From MESE01 sp036675035 (lineage in GTDB: Bacteria; Pseudomonadota; Gammaproteobacteria; Burkholderiales; Burkholderiaceae_D), in the NCBI GenBank assembly GCA_036675035.1, contig JAKFFO010000142.1, forward strand, positions 1 through 54,871: a stretch of 54,871 bases of DNA, given 5' to 3'. Positions within the stretch are counted from its first letter, which is position 1. The number at the start of each line of letters is the position of its first letter. The notes under the pieces were generated by a model that worked only from the letters and a program-made list of their open reading frames with translations, did not search any database and was not told the DNA's origin. Positions 1 to 10,300 of the stretch are shown here, one piece after another. The position numbers and the translations under genes were made by a program.

Positions 1-1
1 T

Positions 2-1354
2 GGCGTGACAGTGGCAGTCAACGGCACCGCGCTGCCGGCCGGATCTGCCACCCTCTTCGCGGGCGAGAGCATTGCGATTGCTTTTGATCCTTGGTCGCTT
101 GCCATCACTGCGATCATTTATGTCATTACGTCAGCGACGTCCTGCGACGAGGAAGAAGGCAAGCTCGCGATGAAGGAAGGGGCGCGCTTGTGCCGTTCCG
201 TCGGCACCTATTGCTCATCCTGCTTGCGTATCCTTGGACGATGCGTTTCCTGCATTACGCGATCGACGTCCAAATGCTGCTTTAACTCTGTGCTGTCGCG
301 TATCGTGAATGAACAGGGCCGCGCGCAGATCGGCAAAGACTGGGGCAGCGCGGAAAACCCCGATTGCTCCGGATTTACCGTCGCGCAGTTGCAGTCACTC
401 AATTTTGCGGCAATGGATCTGACGGAGTTCTACGCGTCCATTGTCCCCAACATGCCCGATGTCGAGCGTATGCGCGCCGCAGGCGCAGAGCGCCTTGCCC
501 AGTATGTTACGGATCCCCGGCAAATGCGGCCGGCAAATCCACCGCAAGTCGGAACACCGTCACAACCGGTGGGACCGACGCCGCCGGCGACGCCGCCGAC
601 GCAAACACCGGGACCGCGGCCATCACCGCCACCCATAAACGCCAACGTGTCACCCTTTGGTCAGGATCCGGCGCTCTATACGTCAACCTTCTCGGAAGAA
701 TTCGAAAATGGCCTGGACACCGGTCTTTGGAACGACACCGTCTGGTATGAAACTTCCAACCCCACGAAAAACTACACCGTAGAAGACGGCGTACTGAAAA
801 TCTGGCCGGAACGCGATGCGAGCGGACGGTTCTTCAACCGTACCATCGATACCGACGGCCGCTATTACCAGACCTACGGCTACTTCGAAATCGAGGCGAA
901 ACTGCCAGTGGGCAAAGGCACCTGGCCGGCATTTTGGTTATTTAACCATATCGGTGACCGGCGTCCTGAAATCGACATCATGGAAGCGTATGCGGGTGGT
1001 GCGGCTCCCTGGGGTTTCACCGATGCCAACGGCGTGGCACATCCGCAGGCGTACGCACCGACGGTATGGAAAGGCGACTATGAAGGCCAGTTGGTCGGTT
1101 CACGCCAATACGATACGGGCGTCGATCTATCGGGAGGCTTCCATAAATACGCGGTGAAGTGGGAGCCGAACAAGCAGACGTTCTACTTTGACGGCGTAGA
1201 AGTATTGACGCTGGATGTCACGATGCCCGACCCGATGTACATCATGCTGGATCTATGGTTCGGCAGCGCCAGCGGAGAGCCAGATGGATCAACCCCGACC
1301 GGAAAAACGAATTCGTATGAAGTCAACTATGTACGTGCCTGGGAGTTCAGATGA
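2..1354 (+). CDS. traN: TraN (C-terminal part) fused to a GH16 glycoside hydrolase domain; 5' partial
   Basis: The reading frame is open from the window edge, so the true start lies upstream. Numbering from the GTG at base 5, residues about 47-150 match the conserved Cys-rich C-terminal region of TraN, the outer-membrane mating-pair stabilisation protein of F-type conjugation systems: many Cys, a CCF motif near 91, a WG pair near 113, then PDCSG. A Pro/Thr-rich linker (about 176-212) follows. Residues about 228-449 form a GH16 fold with the catalytic EIDIME at 322-327 (nucleophile E322, acid/base E327 by family rule) preceded by a GYFEIEAKLP segment. TraN proteins normally end near the Cys-rich region, so the hydrolase is an added domain. 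GH16 enzymes cut beta-glucans or galactans; the substrate cannot be read here. The stop overlaps the next start (ATGA). The traF-traH-traG genes downstream support the TraN call. Confidence 0.88.
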   Translation, partial: GVTVAVNGTALPAGSATLFAGESIAIAFDPWSLAITAIIYVITSATSCDEEEGKLAMKEGARLCRSVGTYCSSCLRILGRCVSCITRSTSKCCFNSVLSRIVNEQGRAQIGKDWGSAENPDCSGFTVAQLQSLNFAAMDLTEFYASIVPNMPDVERMRAAGAERLAQYVTDPRQMRPANPPQVGTPSQPVGPTPPATPPTQTPGPRPSPPPINANVSPFGQDPALYTSTFSEEFENGLDTGLWNDTVWYETSNPTKNYTVEDGVLKIWPERDASGRFFNRTIDTDGRYYQTYGYFEIEAKLPVGKGTWPAFWLFNHIGDRRPEIDIMEAYAGGAAPWGFTDANGVAHPQAYAPTVWKGDYEGQLVGSRQYDTGVDLSGGFHKYAVKWEPNKQTFYFDGVEVLTLDVTMPDPMYIMLDLWFGSASGEPDGSTPTGKTNSYEVNYVRAWEFR

Positions 1355-1728
1355 AGCCATTTTATTTTGCTGCGCTATGGATGATTGCATGTGCCGCCCA
1401 TGCCCAAACAGATTCCGTTTTACGCACGCCCGTGACCGATCCGCGCCCGTTGATGATCGCGGCCATCGAAGCGCCATCCGGCGCAGCGCATGGCGTGCTT
1501 ACCGGCGGAACTGCTGATGCGATTACCCAGAAATTCAAATCCAAAACGCCCATTTTTATCGATGTGACAACCGAGAAGCGCTATGCGCAAGCCGGCTGCA
1601 GCCGTTTGAAGGTGTTGTTCTGGCAGGACAGCGTTCTTCTTCCCGGCGCCACTGCACCGCGCAAGCAGACGATCGAGTTCGGGATCAATTATTGCCGCGA
1701 CGGGCAGCCTCCCCGTTCGCTTTCTTGA
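1351..1728 (+). CDS. small secreted protein of unknown function in the conjugation operon
   Basis: This 125-residue protein starts on an ATG that overlaps the traN stop by 4 bases, so translation is probably coupled. It opens with a clear signal peptide: MKPFYF, a hydrophobic core, then an AHAQ cleavage region near residues 18-20. The mature part, about 105 residues, has two Cys (in AGCSR and NYCRD), which could form a disulfide in the periplasm next to the DsbC-like TraF encoded downstream. I do not recognise the family. Its place between traN and traF, where F itself has other small genes, suggests a periplasmic accessory of the transfer apparatus; that is inference from position only. Confidence 0.75.
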   Translation: MKPFYFAALWMIACAAHAQTDSVLRTPVTDPRPLMIAAIEAPSGAAHGVLTGGTADAITQKFKSKTPIFIDVTTEKRYAQAGCSRLKVLFWQDSVLLPGATAPRKQTIEFGINYCRDGQPPRSLS

Positions 1729-1739
1729 GGGAGGGAGTG

Positions 1740-2594
1740 ATGAAGTATCTCCTTGCCTTTTTCACAGCGGTATTCATGGTCGCCGCGACCGCCCAGGTTG
1801 CAACGCAGAAGACAGTCATTGATGCACGCAATTCCCCTTACTGGACTGACAGCCAGCGTGGCTGGCATTTCTACGAAGATCCGGAACCGGAACCGATCGA
1901 GGAGCCCTTGCCGAAGGCAGTGCCGCCTAAAGCGGCGCCGCAAAAACCTCCCGAAATCGCCCAGTTTGAGAGCCTCCAGAAGAAACTTGAGGAGTTTCGC
2001 AACATCGCGATCATCAAGCCGACCGAGGCGAATGTCCGCCGCTATATGGAGCTCGAAGCCAAGGTTGTCAGCCAGGCCTCGCTCTTTGCCGACGTCGCGC
2101 AACGGGTCGCTTGGGCGACGCCGGAACTCGATCCGACCCTGCGCGGCCGCCCGGTCAATGCCAAAGCCCTGGAAATCTTCGAACACGATCAACTGCAAGC
2201 ACGTTCCCGCTCGATCGCCGAACTCGGCAAGGATCACGTGCTGTTCTTTTTCTTTCGCAGCGACTGCCCGTATTGCCATGCATTCGCACCCACGCTGCAA
2301 GCCTTCCAGGCGAGGCACGGTATCACGGTTGTCCCGGTCAGCGTGGACGGCGGAGACATTCCCGGCTTTCCCAACCCGCGGCGCGACAACGGCATAGCCC
2401 GCACGCTGAATGTCACCCAGGTCCCCGCCGTGTTCCTGGCGCAGCCGTTCACCGGAAAAATCTCACCGATCGGATTCGGCGTTCTCTCCGAATCGCAATT
2501 GCTCGAACGCATTTCCATCGTGTCGAACCCGTCATCCGAAGCCATCGTTCCAAGCATCACCAAACAAATCTCATTGCAGAATTCGTCAGATTAA
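1740..2594 (+). CDS. traF: TraF, thioredoxin-fold conjugation assembly protein
   Basis: The protein is periplasmic and 284 residues long; in F-type systems TraF belongs to the pilus/mating-pair assembly complex with TraH, TraW, TraU and TrbB. The chosen ATG has a strong purine-rich ribosome site (GAGGGAGGG) just before it. A signal peptide covers residues 1-19. Residues about 60-130 are helical with a proline-rich stretch. The C-terminal half is a thioredoxin fold with a C-P-Y-C redox motif at 176-179 and a cis-Pro segment (TQVPAVF). Many F-family TraF proteins lack the Cys pair, so this one is potentially redox active and could act on the Cys-rich TraN. Located 11 bases before traH. Confidence 0.93.
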   Translation: MKYLLAFFTAVFMVAATAQVATQKTVIDARNSPYWTDSQRGWHFYEDPEPEPIEEPLPKAVPPKAAPQKPPEIAQFESLQKKLEEFRNIAIIKPTEANVRRYMELEAKVVSQASLFADVAQRVAWATPELDPTLRGRPVNAKALEIFEHDQLQARSRSIAELGKDHVLFFFFRSDCPYCHAFAPTLQAFQARHGITVVPVSVDGGDIPGFPNPRRDNGIARTLNVTQVPAVFLAQPFTGKISPIGFGVLSESQLLERISIVSNPSSEAIVPSITKQISLQNSSD

Positions 2595-2605
2595 GGAGAA
2601 GCACC

Positions 2606-4048
2606 GTGCCCGCCAAACTCTTCAAGCGCGCTATCGCCCTACTCACTGTCTGGTCGCTGATGCTTGCGCCGCTGTCGTTGCGGGCGGCCGACCTGAATGG
2701 GGAAGTCGATAACATGTTCAACAACCTCGGCACGGTCGGTAACTATTCCGCCCCCGGCGCCTTCCGTGGCCAGACGTTCAACACCTACGCGGGCGGCAGT
2801 CTTTTTCTTCGCGCACCCAATAAGGTGTATCAATTGGCTGCGATTCAGTTCCCCAGCGCCAAAGCCGGCTGTGGCGGCATCGACGTATTTGGCGGTTCGT
2901 TCTCGCATATCTCGGCGACCGAGTTCAGGAACATGTTGAGGAACATCACGGCCGCGCTGCCGGGCATTGCGTTCCAGCTTGCGCTGGAATCTGTGTCGCC
3001 CTTGCTCGGCGGGCTGACCAAGTGGGCGAAAGGTTTGGAAACCTGGATCAATAACGCCCGCATCAATTCATGCGAGACCGCGAAGGCGCTCGTCAGTACC
3101 GCCGCCGAATCGATCGGGTACAGCGCGCAGGAAGCTTGTTCCGATATTGCAATCGAGATGGGTCTGGAAACCGACCGCGACTCCGCCAGGCGGCGCTGCG
3201 CTTCGGATCGATCCGGCATCCTTGCCAGCGCCCGCGCATCGACTGATCCGAATATCCGGAACAAGGCGCCTTTTGTCGGGAACCTGACCTGGAAAGCGCT
3301 GCAGTTTACAGGCGCGTATCTGGATGACCCAGAGCGGGAACTCATCATGAGCATGATAGGTACGCTCATCGTCTATCCGGAAGAATCCGGTCGCGACCCT
3401 GATCCTGTCGCACCGACATTAACGTCCATCAGCCATCTCCTGTACGGTCAAGCGAACGCCGCACCAGCGGGCAACGTCACTCAGCATCTGCTCAAGTGCA
3501 ACAACTATACCGATTGCGACGTGGTGACGATCGACACCACGTATGTGCACACGCCTTTCACCAAGAAGGTCGAAGACATGATGCGTTCCATCGCCTCCAG
3601 GATCGCGACCCGCACTGCCATTCCCAACAACTCGCCGGAAGTCGGATTTGTCAATCAAACCACTGAACCGGTTTACAAGATGCTCTCGATCGGCTCGACG
3701 ATTCCCGGCTCCGGACTGACGGACAGTCTGATCGGCCAATACCGGGACGTCATCGCTGCAGATTACGCCTATGTGTTCATCGAGAAGAATCTTCGGCTGG
3801 GGATGTCCGCCCTCGACAAGGACTTCACCCTGTCTTCAGTGCAGCAAAAGAAAGCGGATGTCATCCGGCAGCGTGCGCAGGGAATGCTGCTTCAGCTTGC
3901 CCACGAGAAGAATCTGCTCTACCAAAAGGTCGGTTCGTTCAAAGCGGTGTCGTCACATCTGGAACAGCTTGAACGCCAACTGCGCAGCAGCATGCCGCAA
4001 CACGTGATGGATATGCTGGGCCAACAGGCCGCCTCTATGGGCAGATAG
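2606..4048 (+). CDS. traH: TraH, conjugative pilus assembly protein
   Basis: TraH is a periplasmic or outer-membrane-associated protein needed for F-pilus assembly and mating-pair formation. The frame is open far upstream, but the GTG at 2606 is chosen because AAGGAGAA precedes it and a signal peptide follows at once (MPAKLFKR..., cleavage near ..LRAADL). The mature protein starts with the family's DLNGEVDNMFNNLG-like segment, and has a GGSLF motif, a CGGIDVFGGSFS segment and a C-terminal coiled-coil region. Length 480 residues compares with about 460 for F TraH. It is followed by traG after 31 bases. Confidence 0.94.
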   Translation: MPAKLFKRAIALLTVWSLMLAPLSLRAADLNGEVDNMFNNLGTVGNYSAPGAFRGQTFNTYAGGSLFLRAPNKVYQLAAIQFPSAKAGCGGIDVFGGSFSHISATEFRNMLRNITAALPGIAFQLALESVSPLLGGLTKWAKGLETWINNARINSCETAKALVSTAAESIGYSAQEACSDIAIEMGLETDRDSARRRCASDRSGILASARASTDPNIRNKAPFVGNLTWKALQFTGAYLDDPERELIMSMIGTLIVYPEESGRDPDPVAPTLTSISHLLYGQANAAPAGNVTQHLLKCNNYTDCDVVTIDTTYVHTPFTKKVEDMMRSIASRIATRTAIPNNSPEVGFVNQTTEPVYKMLSIGSTIPGSGLTDSLIGQYRDVIAADYAYVFIEKNLRLGMSALDKDFTLSSVQQKKADVIRQRAQGMLLQLAHEKNLLYQKVGSFKAVSSHLEQLERQLRSSMPQHVMDMLGQQAASMGR

Positions 4049-4079
4049 GCCCGAAAACTAACCGGATCGAGGCGTTATC

Positions 4080-6854
4080 ATGTGGGAAATATTTGCCTAC
4101 CAAAACTCGGACAGTCTGTTCGGCATCTTCAATGCGATTGCCGCTATCCGCGGTTCCGACACCTATCTCAGCGCCATTGCCGGCGTGGCGTTTTGCGGAT
4201 TCATCGCCGCCCTGCTCGCTTATGCGTTCGCACCGCAAAAGCTGCAAGGCTGGCAATGGCTGGCTTCCATCGTACTCGTGTATTCGATCCTGTTTGTCCC
4301 ACGCGTTCAAATTGGGATTGTCGACAAGACCGGCGGTGCGCCGGTCAGAATCGTAGACAACGTTCCCTTTGGCGTCGCGCTGTTCGGCGGACTTACCAGC
4401 ACCATCGGCAATACGCTCACCGAATTATTTGAAACCGCGTTCCAGGCCATTCCTGGAAGCGCCAACCTTCCCAGTGAATTGACCTATCAAAAGAATGGTT
4501 TGGTGTTCGGCAATCGTCTGATTCGCGATACGGGCAATGTGGTCTTCCAGGATCCGAATTTCCGCACCGACCTGATCAATTTCATTCATAACTGCACCAT
4601 GTACGATTTGATCGACGGCACCATCGATCCAACGGCCTTCGCACGATCCGACGATGTCTGGAGCTTGATGGCCAGTCCGAATCCGGCCCGCTTTACCACA
4701 CTCACGGGAAGCGACGGCGCGATCAATAACGACACCTGCCCGAATGCCTACAACGATTTGAATCGCAGGATTCCGGCACAGATCAACAGCATCCAGGACA
4801 AGCTCGCGGGTCAGTTGAATCCGACCCTGCCCGGCACCACGGCTGCCGGCGTGATTGCCGCGCAGATCCAGCAGGCTTACCTGAAGAACGGCATTGCCAG
4901 CGCCGCAGCGACGGCTGCCGACATCATTCGGCAGAACGCCGTCATCAATGCGATCAACGACACCAGCCAGATCATCGGTCAAAAGATCAACGATCCTGCG
5001 TCAATGGTGCTAGCGGTCGGCCGGGCGCAGGCAATTGCACAGAAAAACGCCGCATGGATCAATAGCGGCAAGATTGCCGAACAAGCGTTGCCGGTAGTGC
5101 GGAACGTCGTCGAAGCCCTTACCTACGCGATGTTCCCGATCGTAGTTCTCTTGTTGTTTCTCACGAGTGGCCGTGAAACGATGATGGCCCTCAAGAACTA
5201 CATTGCGGTTCTGATCTGGATTCAACTTTGGCCGCCCTTGTACGCCATCCTCAACTATATGGCGAGCATTTATGCCGCCTCCGAACTGTCGGCCGCCGCC
5301 AATGTGGGTGGCGGATTGAAGGCGTTGTCGCTCCTGACAGCCTCTTCCATTTATTCGAACGCCATTTCTTCCGAGGCGGTGGTCGGCTACCTGACCATCA
5401 GCATTCCCTTTATCGCCTGGGCAGCGCTCAAACGCATGGAGAACTTCGGCAACACCGTTGTCAGTGGATTGTCCGGTCTGCAATCTGCGATTACCTCTTC
5501 TACGGGCTCGTCAGCCGTCGGTAACGTCAATATGGGCAACGTTGCAATGGATCAGATGCAGCTTGCACCGAACCGCACGTCGGCATTCATGAGCAGCATG
5601 CAAAGCGATGCCACCGGAAATACCGTCTCTTCGAATATTCTCAATGGCCGCAGCGCTGTGAATTTGTTGCGCAATCAGGGCTTTGCATCCCGCGTGGTAT
5701 CGATGCGGGTATCGGAACAGGATGTGACCGAAGCCAACAAGCAGGCCGATGCCGCGCGCAGCGAGGCGATCTCCGCCAACACGGAACGCTCGGCGGTGTT
5801 GGCGGATGCGTTGACCAAGGGCATCGCCAAATACCGGTCGTCACGCAGCAGTGGCGGAACGTCATCCAGCAGTTTCGAGCAATCGGGTGAAAATCTGAAT
5901 CGTCTGGATCAAATTACCAAAGGCGTGGCGGACAAAACCGGGCTGTCGCAGTCGCAAGTTGCCCAGATTGCATTTGGCGCTGCGGGCCATGCTGGCGTGT
6001 CGACTCCATTCGTGGGAGCCGAACTCAAGGCCAGTGCCGGGAAAACATACCTGTCCGCGCTCTCGGGAGAACAGCAAAAAGTATTGGGATCAATGACCTC
6101 TGATCAGATCGCCGAATTCAAGCAGTTTGGCGATCGAGTATCTCGCGATTCGAGCTTCATCAATGCAATCGGATCTGACTCTAGAGAGGCGAAAGATATA
6201 TCGTCACGCCTCGCGACAACCACGTCGAGGTCCGAACGTGCGGATGCCACGCTCGCCCAACGGACGGCTTTTGCCGAGCGGCTGTCTAGCGCCCGCGAGC
6301 GTGGGGAGACAATTTCGATCGACATCGCGCAAGATCCGCACAACGTCGAGATGTTCATGCGCTATGCGGAACAGTATGGCGGCAATAGCGCTGCGGCGTT
6401 CGCGCTGTTCGATGCAGAACTGGCACGTCAGGGCTTGCGTCCCAATCGCTTTTTCTCGGACGGAACAGCACTGCCGGCTTCATTCGATGATGTACGCTTA
6501 CGCCATAACCAAGACGCCGCTGATCCACACTTGAATCCCGATACGGCAGCAATCAACCGTGAACATAACAAGCAAGTCTCACGCCTCAATACATCTGTTC
6601 CGAGTGCCGCAGACTCAACTCCCCCCTCTGAAATCCGAGGGGATATCCAAGCGCAAGGTGTCGAAATTCGCAAACAAACAGGTTCTGCGAATCAGGAATT
6701 TGATAGGACAGCGGAAATCGTCGAGACCAAGGATGGCACACTTTCCTCTAAAAAATCGCTACTCAAGCAAAGCGTAACGCAGGCCGCTGACGATGCGGCT
6801 GCTACCGTTGACAACGCCAAAGACGCTGTGAAGGATTTGTTGAACAAAAAGTAG
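4080..6854 (+). CDS. traG: TraG, inner-membrane mating-pair stabilisation protein
   Basis: TraG of F-type systems acts in pilus assembly (N-terminal membrane part) and in mating-pair stabilisation and entry exclusion (C-terminal periplasmic part). This 924-residue protein is near the usual length (about 940 in F). Likely membrane segments are at about 31-50, 58-75, 345-362, 374-398 and 434-451. The region after 470 is soluble, rich in Ser, Ala and Gln, with long predicted helices, as expected for the TraG tail. The last 230 codons look less GC-rich than the rest by eye, which fits a faster-changing specificity region. It ends the visible transfer operon. Confidence 0.93.
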   Translation: MWEIFAYQNSDSLFGIFNAIAAIRGSDTYLSAIAGVAFCGFIAALLAYAFAPQKLQGWQWLASIVLVYSILFVPRVQIGIVDKTGGAPVRIVDNVPFGVALFGGLTSTIGNTLTELFETAFQAIPGSANLPSELTYQKNGLVFGNRLIRDTGNVVFQDPNFRTDLINFIHNCTMYDLIDGTIDPTAFARSDDVWSLMASPNPARFTTLTGSDGAINNDTCPNAYNDLNRRIPAQINSIQDKLAGQLNPTLPGTTAAGVIAAQIQQAYLKNGIASAAATAADIIRQNAVINAINDTSQIIGQKINDPASMVLAVGRAQAIAQKNAAWINSGKIAEQALPVVRNVVEALTYAMFPIVVLLLFLTSGRETMMALKNYIAVLIWIQLWPPLYAILNYMASIYAASELSAAANVGGGLKALSLLTASSIYSNAISSEAVVGYLTISIPFIAWAALKRMENFGNTVVSGLSGLQSAITSSTGSSAVGNVNMGNVAMDQMQLAPNRTSAFMSSMQSDATGNTVSSNILNGRSAVNLLRNQGFASRVVSMRVSEQDVTEANKQADAARSEAISANTERSAVLADALTKGIAKYRSSRSSGGTSSSSFEQSGENLNRLDQITKGVADKTGLSQSQVAQIAFGAAGHAGVSTPFVGAELKASAGKTYLSALSGEQQKVLGSMTSDQIAEFKQFGDRVSRDSSFINAIGSDSREAKDISSRLATTTSRSERADATLAQRTAFAERLSSARERGETISIDIAQDPHNVEMFMRYAEQYGGNSAAAFALFDAELARQGLRPNRFFSDGTALPASFDDVRLRHNQDAADPHLNPDTAAINREHNKQVSRLNTSVPSAADSTPPSEIRGDIQAQGVEIRKQTGSANQEFDRTAEIVETKDGTLSSKKSLLKQSVTQAADDAAATVDNAKDAVKDLLNKK

Positions 6855-6862
6855 AAATCCCG

Positions 6863-7183
6863 TCACTGAAACTTATCTGGATCAAATTGGTGATGCCCGT
6901 GCTCCGGCTCCAACGAGCTAGTCAGCGGTGGTCGGCCCTTATCCCGCCAGTAATTCCGCGCTAGATCTTCTGATGTGACGCCAAGGCCGGCCAATGCATC
7001 ATCATCGGATTTAAGCGCCCGGCCCTTCCTGCCAATCTGCGCAATCGCTCCCCCTGCGGCCACGCCAACGAGGGCACTGATCAGCATCATCCCGATCTTT
7101 ACTCCCAAGCTATCGTGGATTGACGTAAACAGACCGATGAGCACGCCGACTGCTATTCCGACGAAAATAGGTAGTTTCTTCAT
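6863..7183 (-). CDS. small inner-membrane protein of unknown function beside traG
   Basis: This 106-residue protein is convergent with traG; the two stops are only a few bases apart. Residues about 5-21 and 31-50 are hydrophobic with glycines and look like two membrane helices. The rest is a polar cytoplasmic tail with a segment around GLGVTSEDLARNYWRDKGRP. I do not recognise a family. In F and SXT-type elements, the gene after traG encodes a small inner-membrane entry-exclusion protein (TraS or Eex) that recognises the TraG tail of an incoming donor. Size, membrane pattern and position fit that role, but the opposite strand is unusual, so this is only a hypothesis. Confidence 0.7.
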   Translation of the reverse strand: MKKLPIFVGIAVGVLIGLFTSIHDSLGVKIGMMLISALVGVAAGGAIAQIGRKGRALKSDDDALAGLGVTSEDLARNYWRDKGRPPLTSSLEPEHGHHQFDPDKFQ

Positions 7184-7350
7184 GTGAAATCGTCCATAGT
7201 TTCGCGACTACATCGCTTAAAAAATATCAGTCGATTCACCAATTTGCAAGCATTTGTCCGGCTCTTTTGCGCGGCTTTTCCCTTACCGCAAAATGACAAT
7301 ATGCTCTGGTATGCTTTATGCCAACATAACTATTCTTGCAATAAGGCAAA

Positions 7351-10300
7351 ATGGCGCAACAAAAACAAATCTCGAACACTACGCTCGCGCTGCTAGCCTA
7401 TTGGCGCGCGGCACTTGCGGATAGCTGTCTTTCTCACCCGACCATCCCCGAGGATTGCGAACCCATCCAGATCGGCCAAAGCGAGAACGGCATGTGGCGG
7501 GTCACGGAAGCGCCGGACAAATGGATCGAATCGACTTTTTCAGCCAGCAAAATGAACAAGGCGGAAGACGGTGATGTGCGCAAGCCGATTCCGCTGCTGC
7601 TGATCTCGGCGCTGCTGGTTCCAGAAAGCGTACACGGGATCAAACGTCGCGGTGCAGAATCGGAAGATAGCCTTGCCCCTTTATGTATTCCCTGCATGCT
7701 CACGCCGGAAGGGTCGCTGCTGGCGGATGCGGAACGTCTGCCATGGATACCGCGCAAACTGCTTGAACCAAGCCACAAGTTTGTCACGGTCGGACTCCTG
7801 GCCGACCTCGATAAATACTTGACGGAACTCACCAGCAAACCCGACACCTTGTCCGACACCTTAGTGATCGCCGAGGAACTGTTTGCGCAAGTCACCGGAT
7901 GCCAGCTGGCGCTGCTTACAGGCGATCGCGGCGACGAAGCGCCTGTGGCGCCGCTGCTGAACATTGAAGACCACGCCGTCATTGACGGCTGGTTCGGCGT
8001 CCCCTACGAACCGCCGATCATGGCCCGGCACATCATTCGCCTCTACGATCTGCTGGCCGAGGGGCAGACGGCAACGCCGCTGCTGGAGGCGATGGCCCAC
8101 ATGCCGGATCGCCGGACGCAGCCGCCTATGCCGCTCGCGCAATCGGCGCCACGCTTCAAGAAGATCGTCGGCCACATCCACCGGAAACATCCGCTGTCGA
8201 CGTCGCAGCATGAGGCGATGGTCGAAATGCTCGGTCTGAAAGACGGCGAAGTCCTGGCCGTCAACGGCCCGCCTGGCACAGGAAAAACGACGCTCCTGCA
8301 AAGCGTGGTGGCGCAGGAATGGGTCATGGCCGCGATCAATGATCAGCCCTGCCCCATCATCGCCGCGACGTCCACCAACGTCAAAGCGGTAGAAAACGTG
8401 CTGGACAGTTTTGCAAAGTTGGGCAATGAAACCGCGCACGAGCGCTGGCTGCCCGACATCGGTGGCTTCGGGTTGTTTCTGGCCTCGGCGTCGCGCGACT
8501 CGGAGCATCCTACCTACAATGGCCCGAATGAACATCACTTCATCCGGTTTGAAACGCCTGATTGGGTCAAGAATGCCAAAGACCACTATCTGAAACAGGC
8601 AAAAAAACTCTCCCTGCTGGAAGGGAAGACAGAGACAGTGGATGAGGTGACCGGCGGCCTGCGCAAGCTCTTGCGCGGTTATCACAAGTATTTGCAGGAT
8701 GTGGTGGCGCAGCGCTACCGGATCTTCGACTTCATTGGCACGGACGAAACGATCGGTGCACTGGCTGGCATAAAGCGAGCGATCTCGGCTTGTCAGCGGC
8801 AAATCAAGGCGGCGGAAAAGGAAATCGCGCAAGCCGAATGCATCCTTCAGGACTGCGCAGCGCAGAAGGCCAGCGAGCAAGCGCAACACGAGCGCAATCT
8901 GCAGGCAATCAAGGATGTTGAACTGGCGTGGAATACCTATCTGGCTTCATTGCCCTCATTCCTGCTCGATCTGTTCGCCTTCGTCCCTCCTATCAAACGC
9001 TGGCGCAATGCGCACGATCGGAAGTTTTTGCTCGCCAACCCGCTCACCAGCACGCTGCAGCATCGGGATGACGATGTAGAGGACCACTTCGCCCGATTGG
9101 TCAGGCAGGAAAAGCTGCGCACACGCGCCATTGTCGCGGATGTGAGAAAGGTGGAAAGCGCGGCGACCGAACGCCGCGACGAGGCGCGCGCACAAAAGAC
9201 CCAGTTCATCAGCCGGATGCATGAAGCCGAATCGCTGATGAACAACTGGCTGAAACTGCTGACGGATGCATTCGCGGAATGGGCCGACGTTTCCTTGCGC
9301 GACCTGAACGACAAGCTCGATATTCATGTCAGGGCCCCCATGTTCCAATTCGCGGACTGGTATTGGTCGGGCTGCTGGCTGATCGAAATGGAAGCCCGGT
9401 TCCGCGACGGCGGCAAGGATTCGAAGGCGCCGCAGAAACTGGAAACGATGCTGCGCCGCTTCGCCAAACTAGCGCCCTGCATGGTGTCCAACTTCCACAT
9501 GGCGCCGGCGTATTTTTGCGGATGGATGGGAGATCAACCGATCCCGCTATGGAATAAGATCGACCTCTTGATCGTCGATGAAGCCAGCCAGGTGTCTCCG
9601 GAAATCAGTGCGCCGGCCTTCGCGCTCGCCAAGCGTGCGGTGGTCGTGGGCGATGTTTACCAAATCGAACCGATCTGGAATGTGGCCGAAGGTATCGATC
9701 GCGCCAATGCGGCGAAATTCAGCCTGATCGAGAAATGGGATGATCCGCGTTATTTGAAGATGGAACAGGATGGCTATACCGCCGCCAAAGGAAATCTGAT
9801 GCAAATGAGTGCGCGCGCCTGTCGTCTGCAGAAATACCCGGATATCCGCGACCTCATGCTGGTTGAGCACCGCCGCTGCGTGCCCGAGCTGATCGACTAT
9901 TGCAATAAACTTGTCTATGGTGGGCGGCTGGATCCGGTACGCGAATCGATCCTGCCCGAAAAGAGAATTCTCCCTGCGTTCGGATATTTTGCGATTGCCA
10001 GCAGAGACCAAAAAGTGGGAGGCAGCCGCAAGAATGCGGCCGAGGCCCGGGCGATTGTCGACTGGATTGTGCAGAACCGTGAGCGACTTCAAGATCATTA
10101 CCCTGACCCGAAAACAGGCCTGCCACAACATATCAGCAAGATCGTCGGTGTCGTGACGCCGTTCTCGCCCCAGGCATATCTGATCGCCAGCCTCATCAAA
10201 AAGAAAATGCCGGATACGAAGAAAAAAGGTTGTGCAATCACGGTAGGCACTGTGCATCGACTGCAAGGCGCGGAACGCGAAATCGTGCTCTTTTCTCCGA

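Noticed and set aside
2111..2605. Long N-terminal extension of the traH frame
   Set aside because: It lies in another frame inside traF, has arginine-rich shadow composition, and the GTG with a ribosome site and a signal peptide at 2606 is the clear start.
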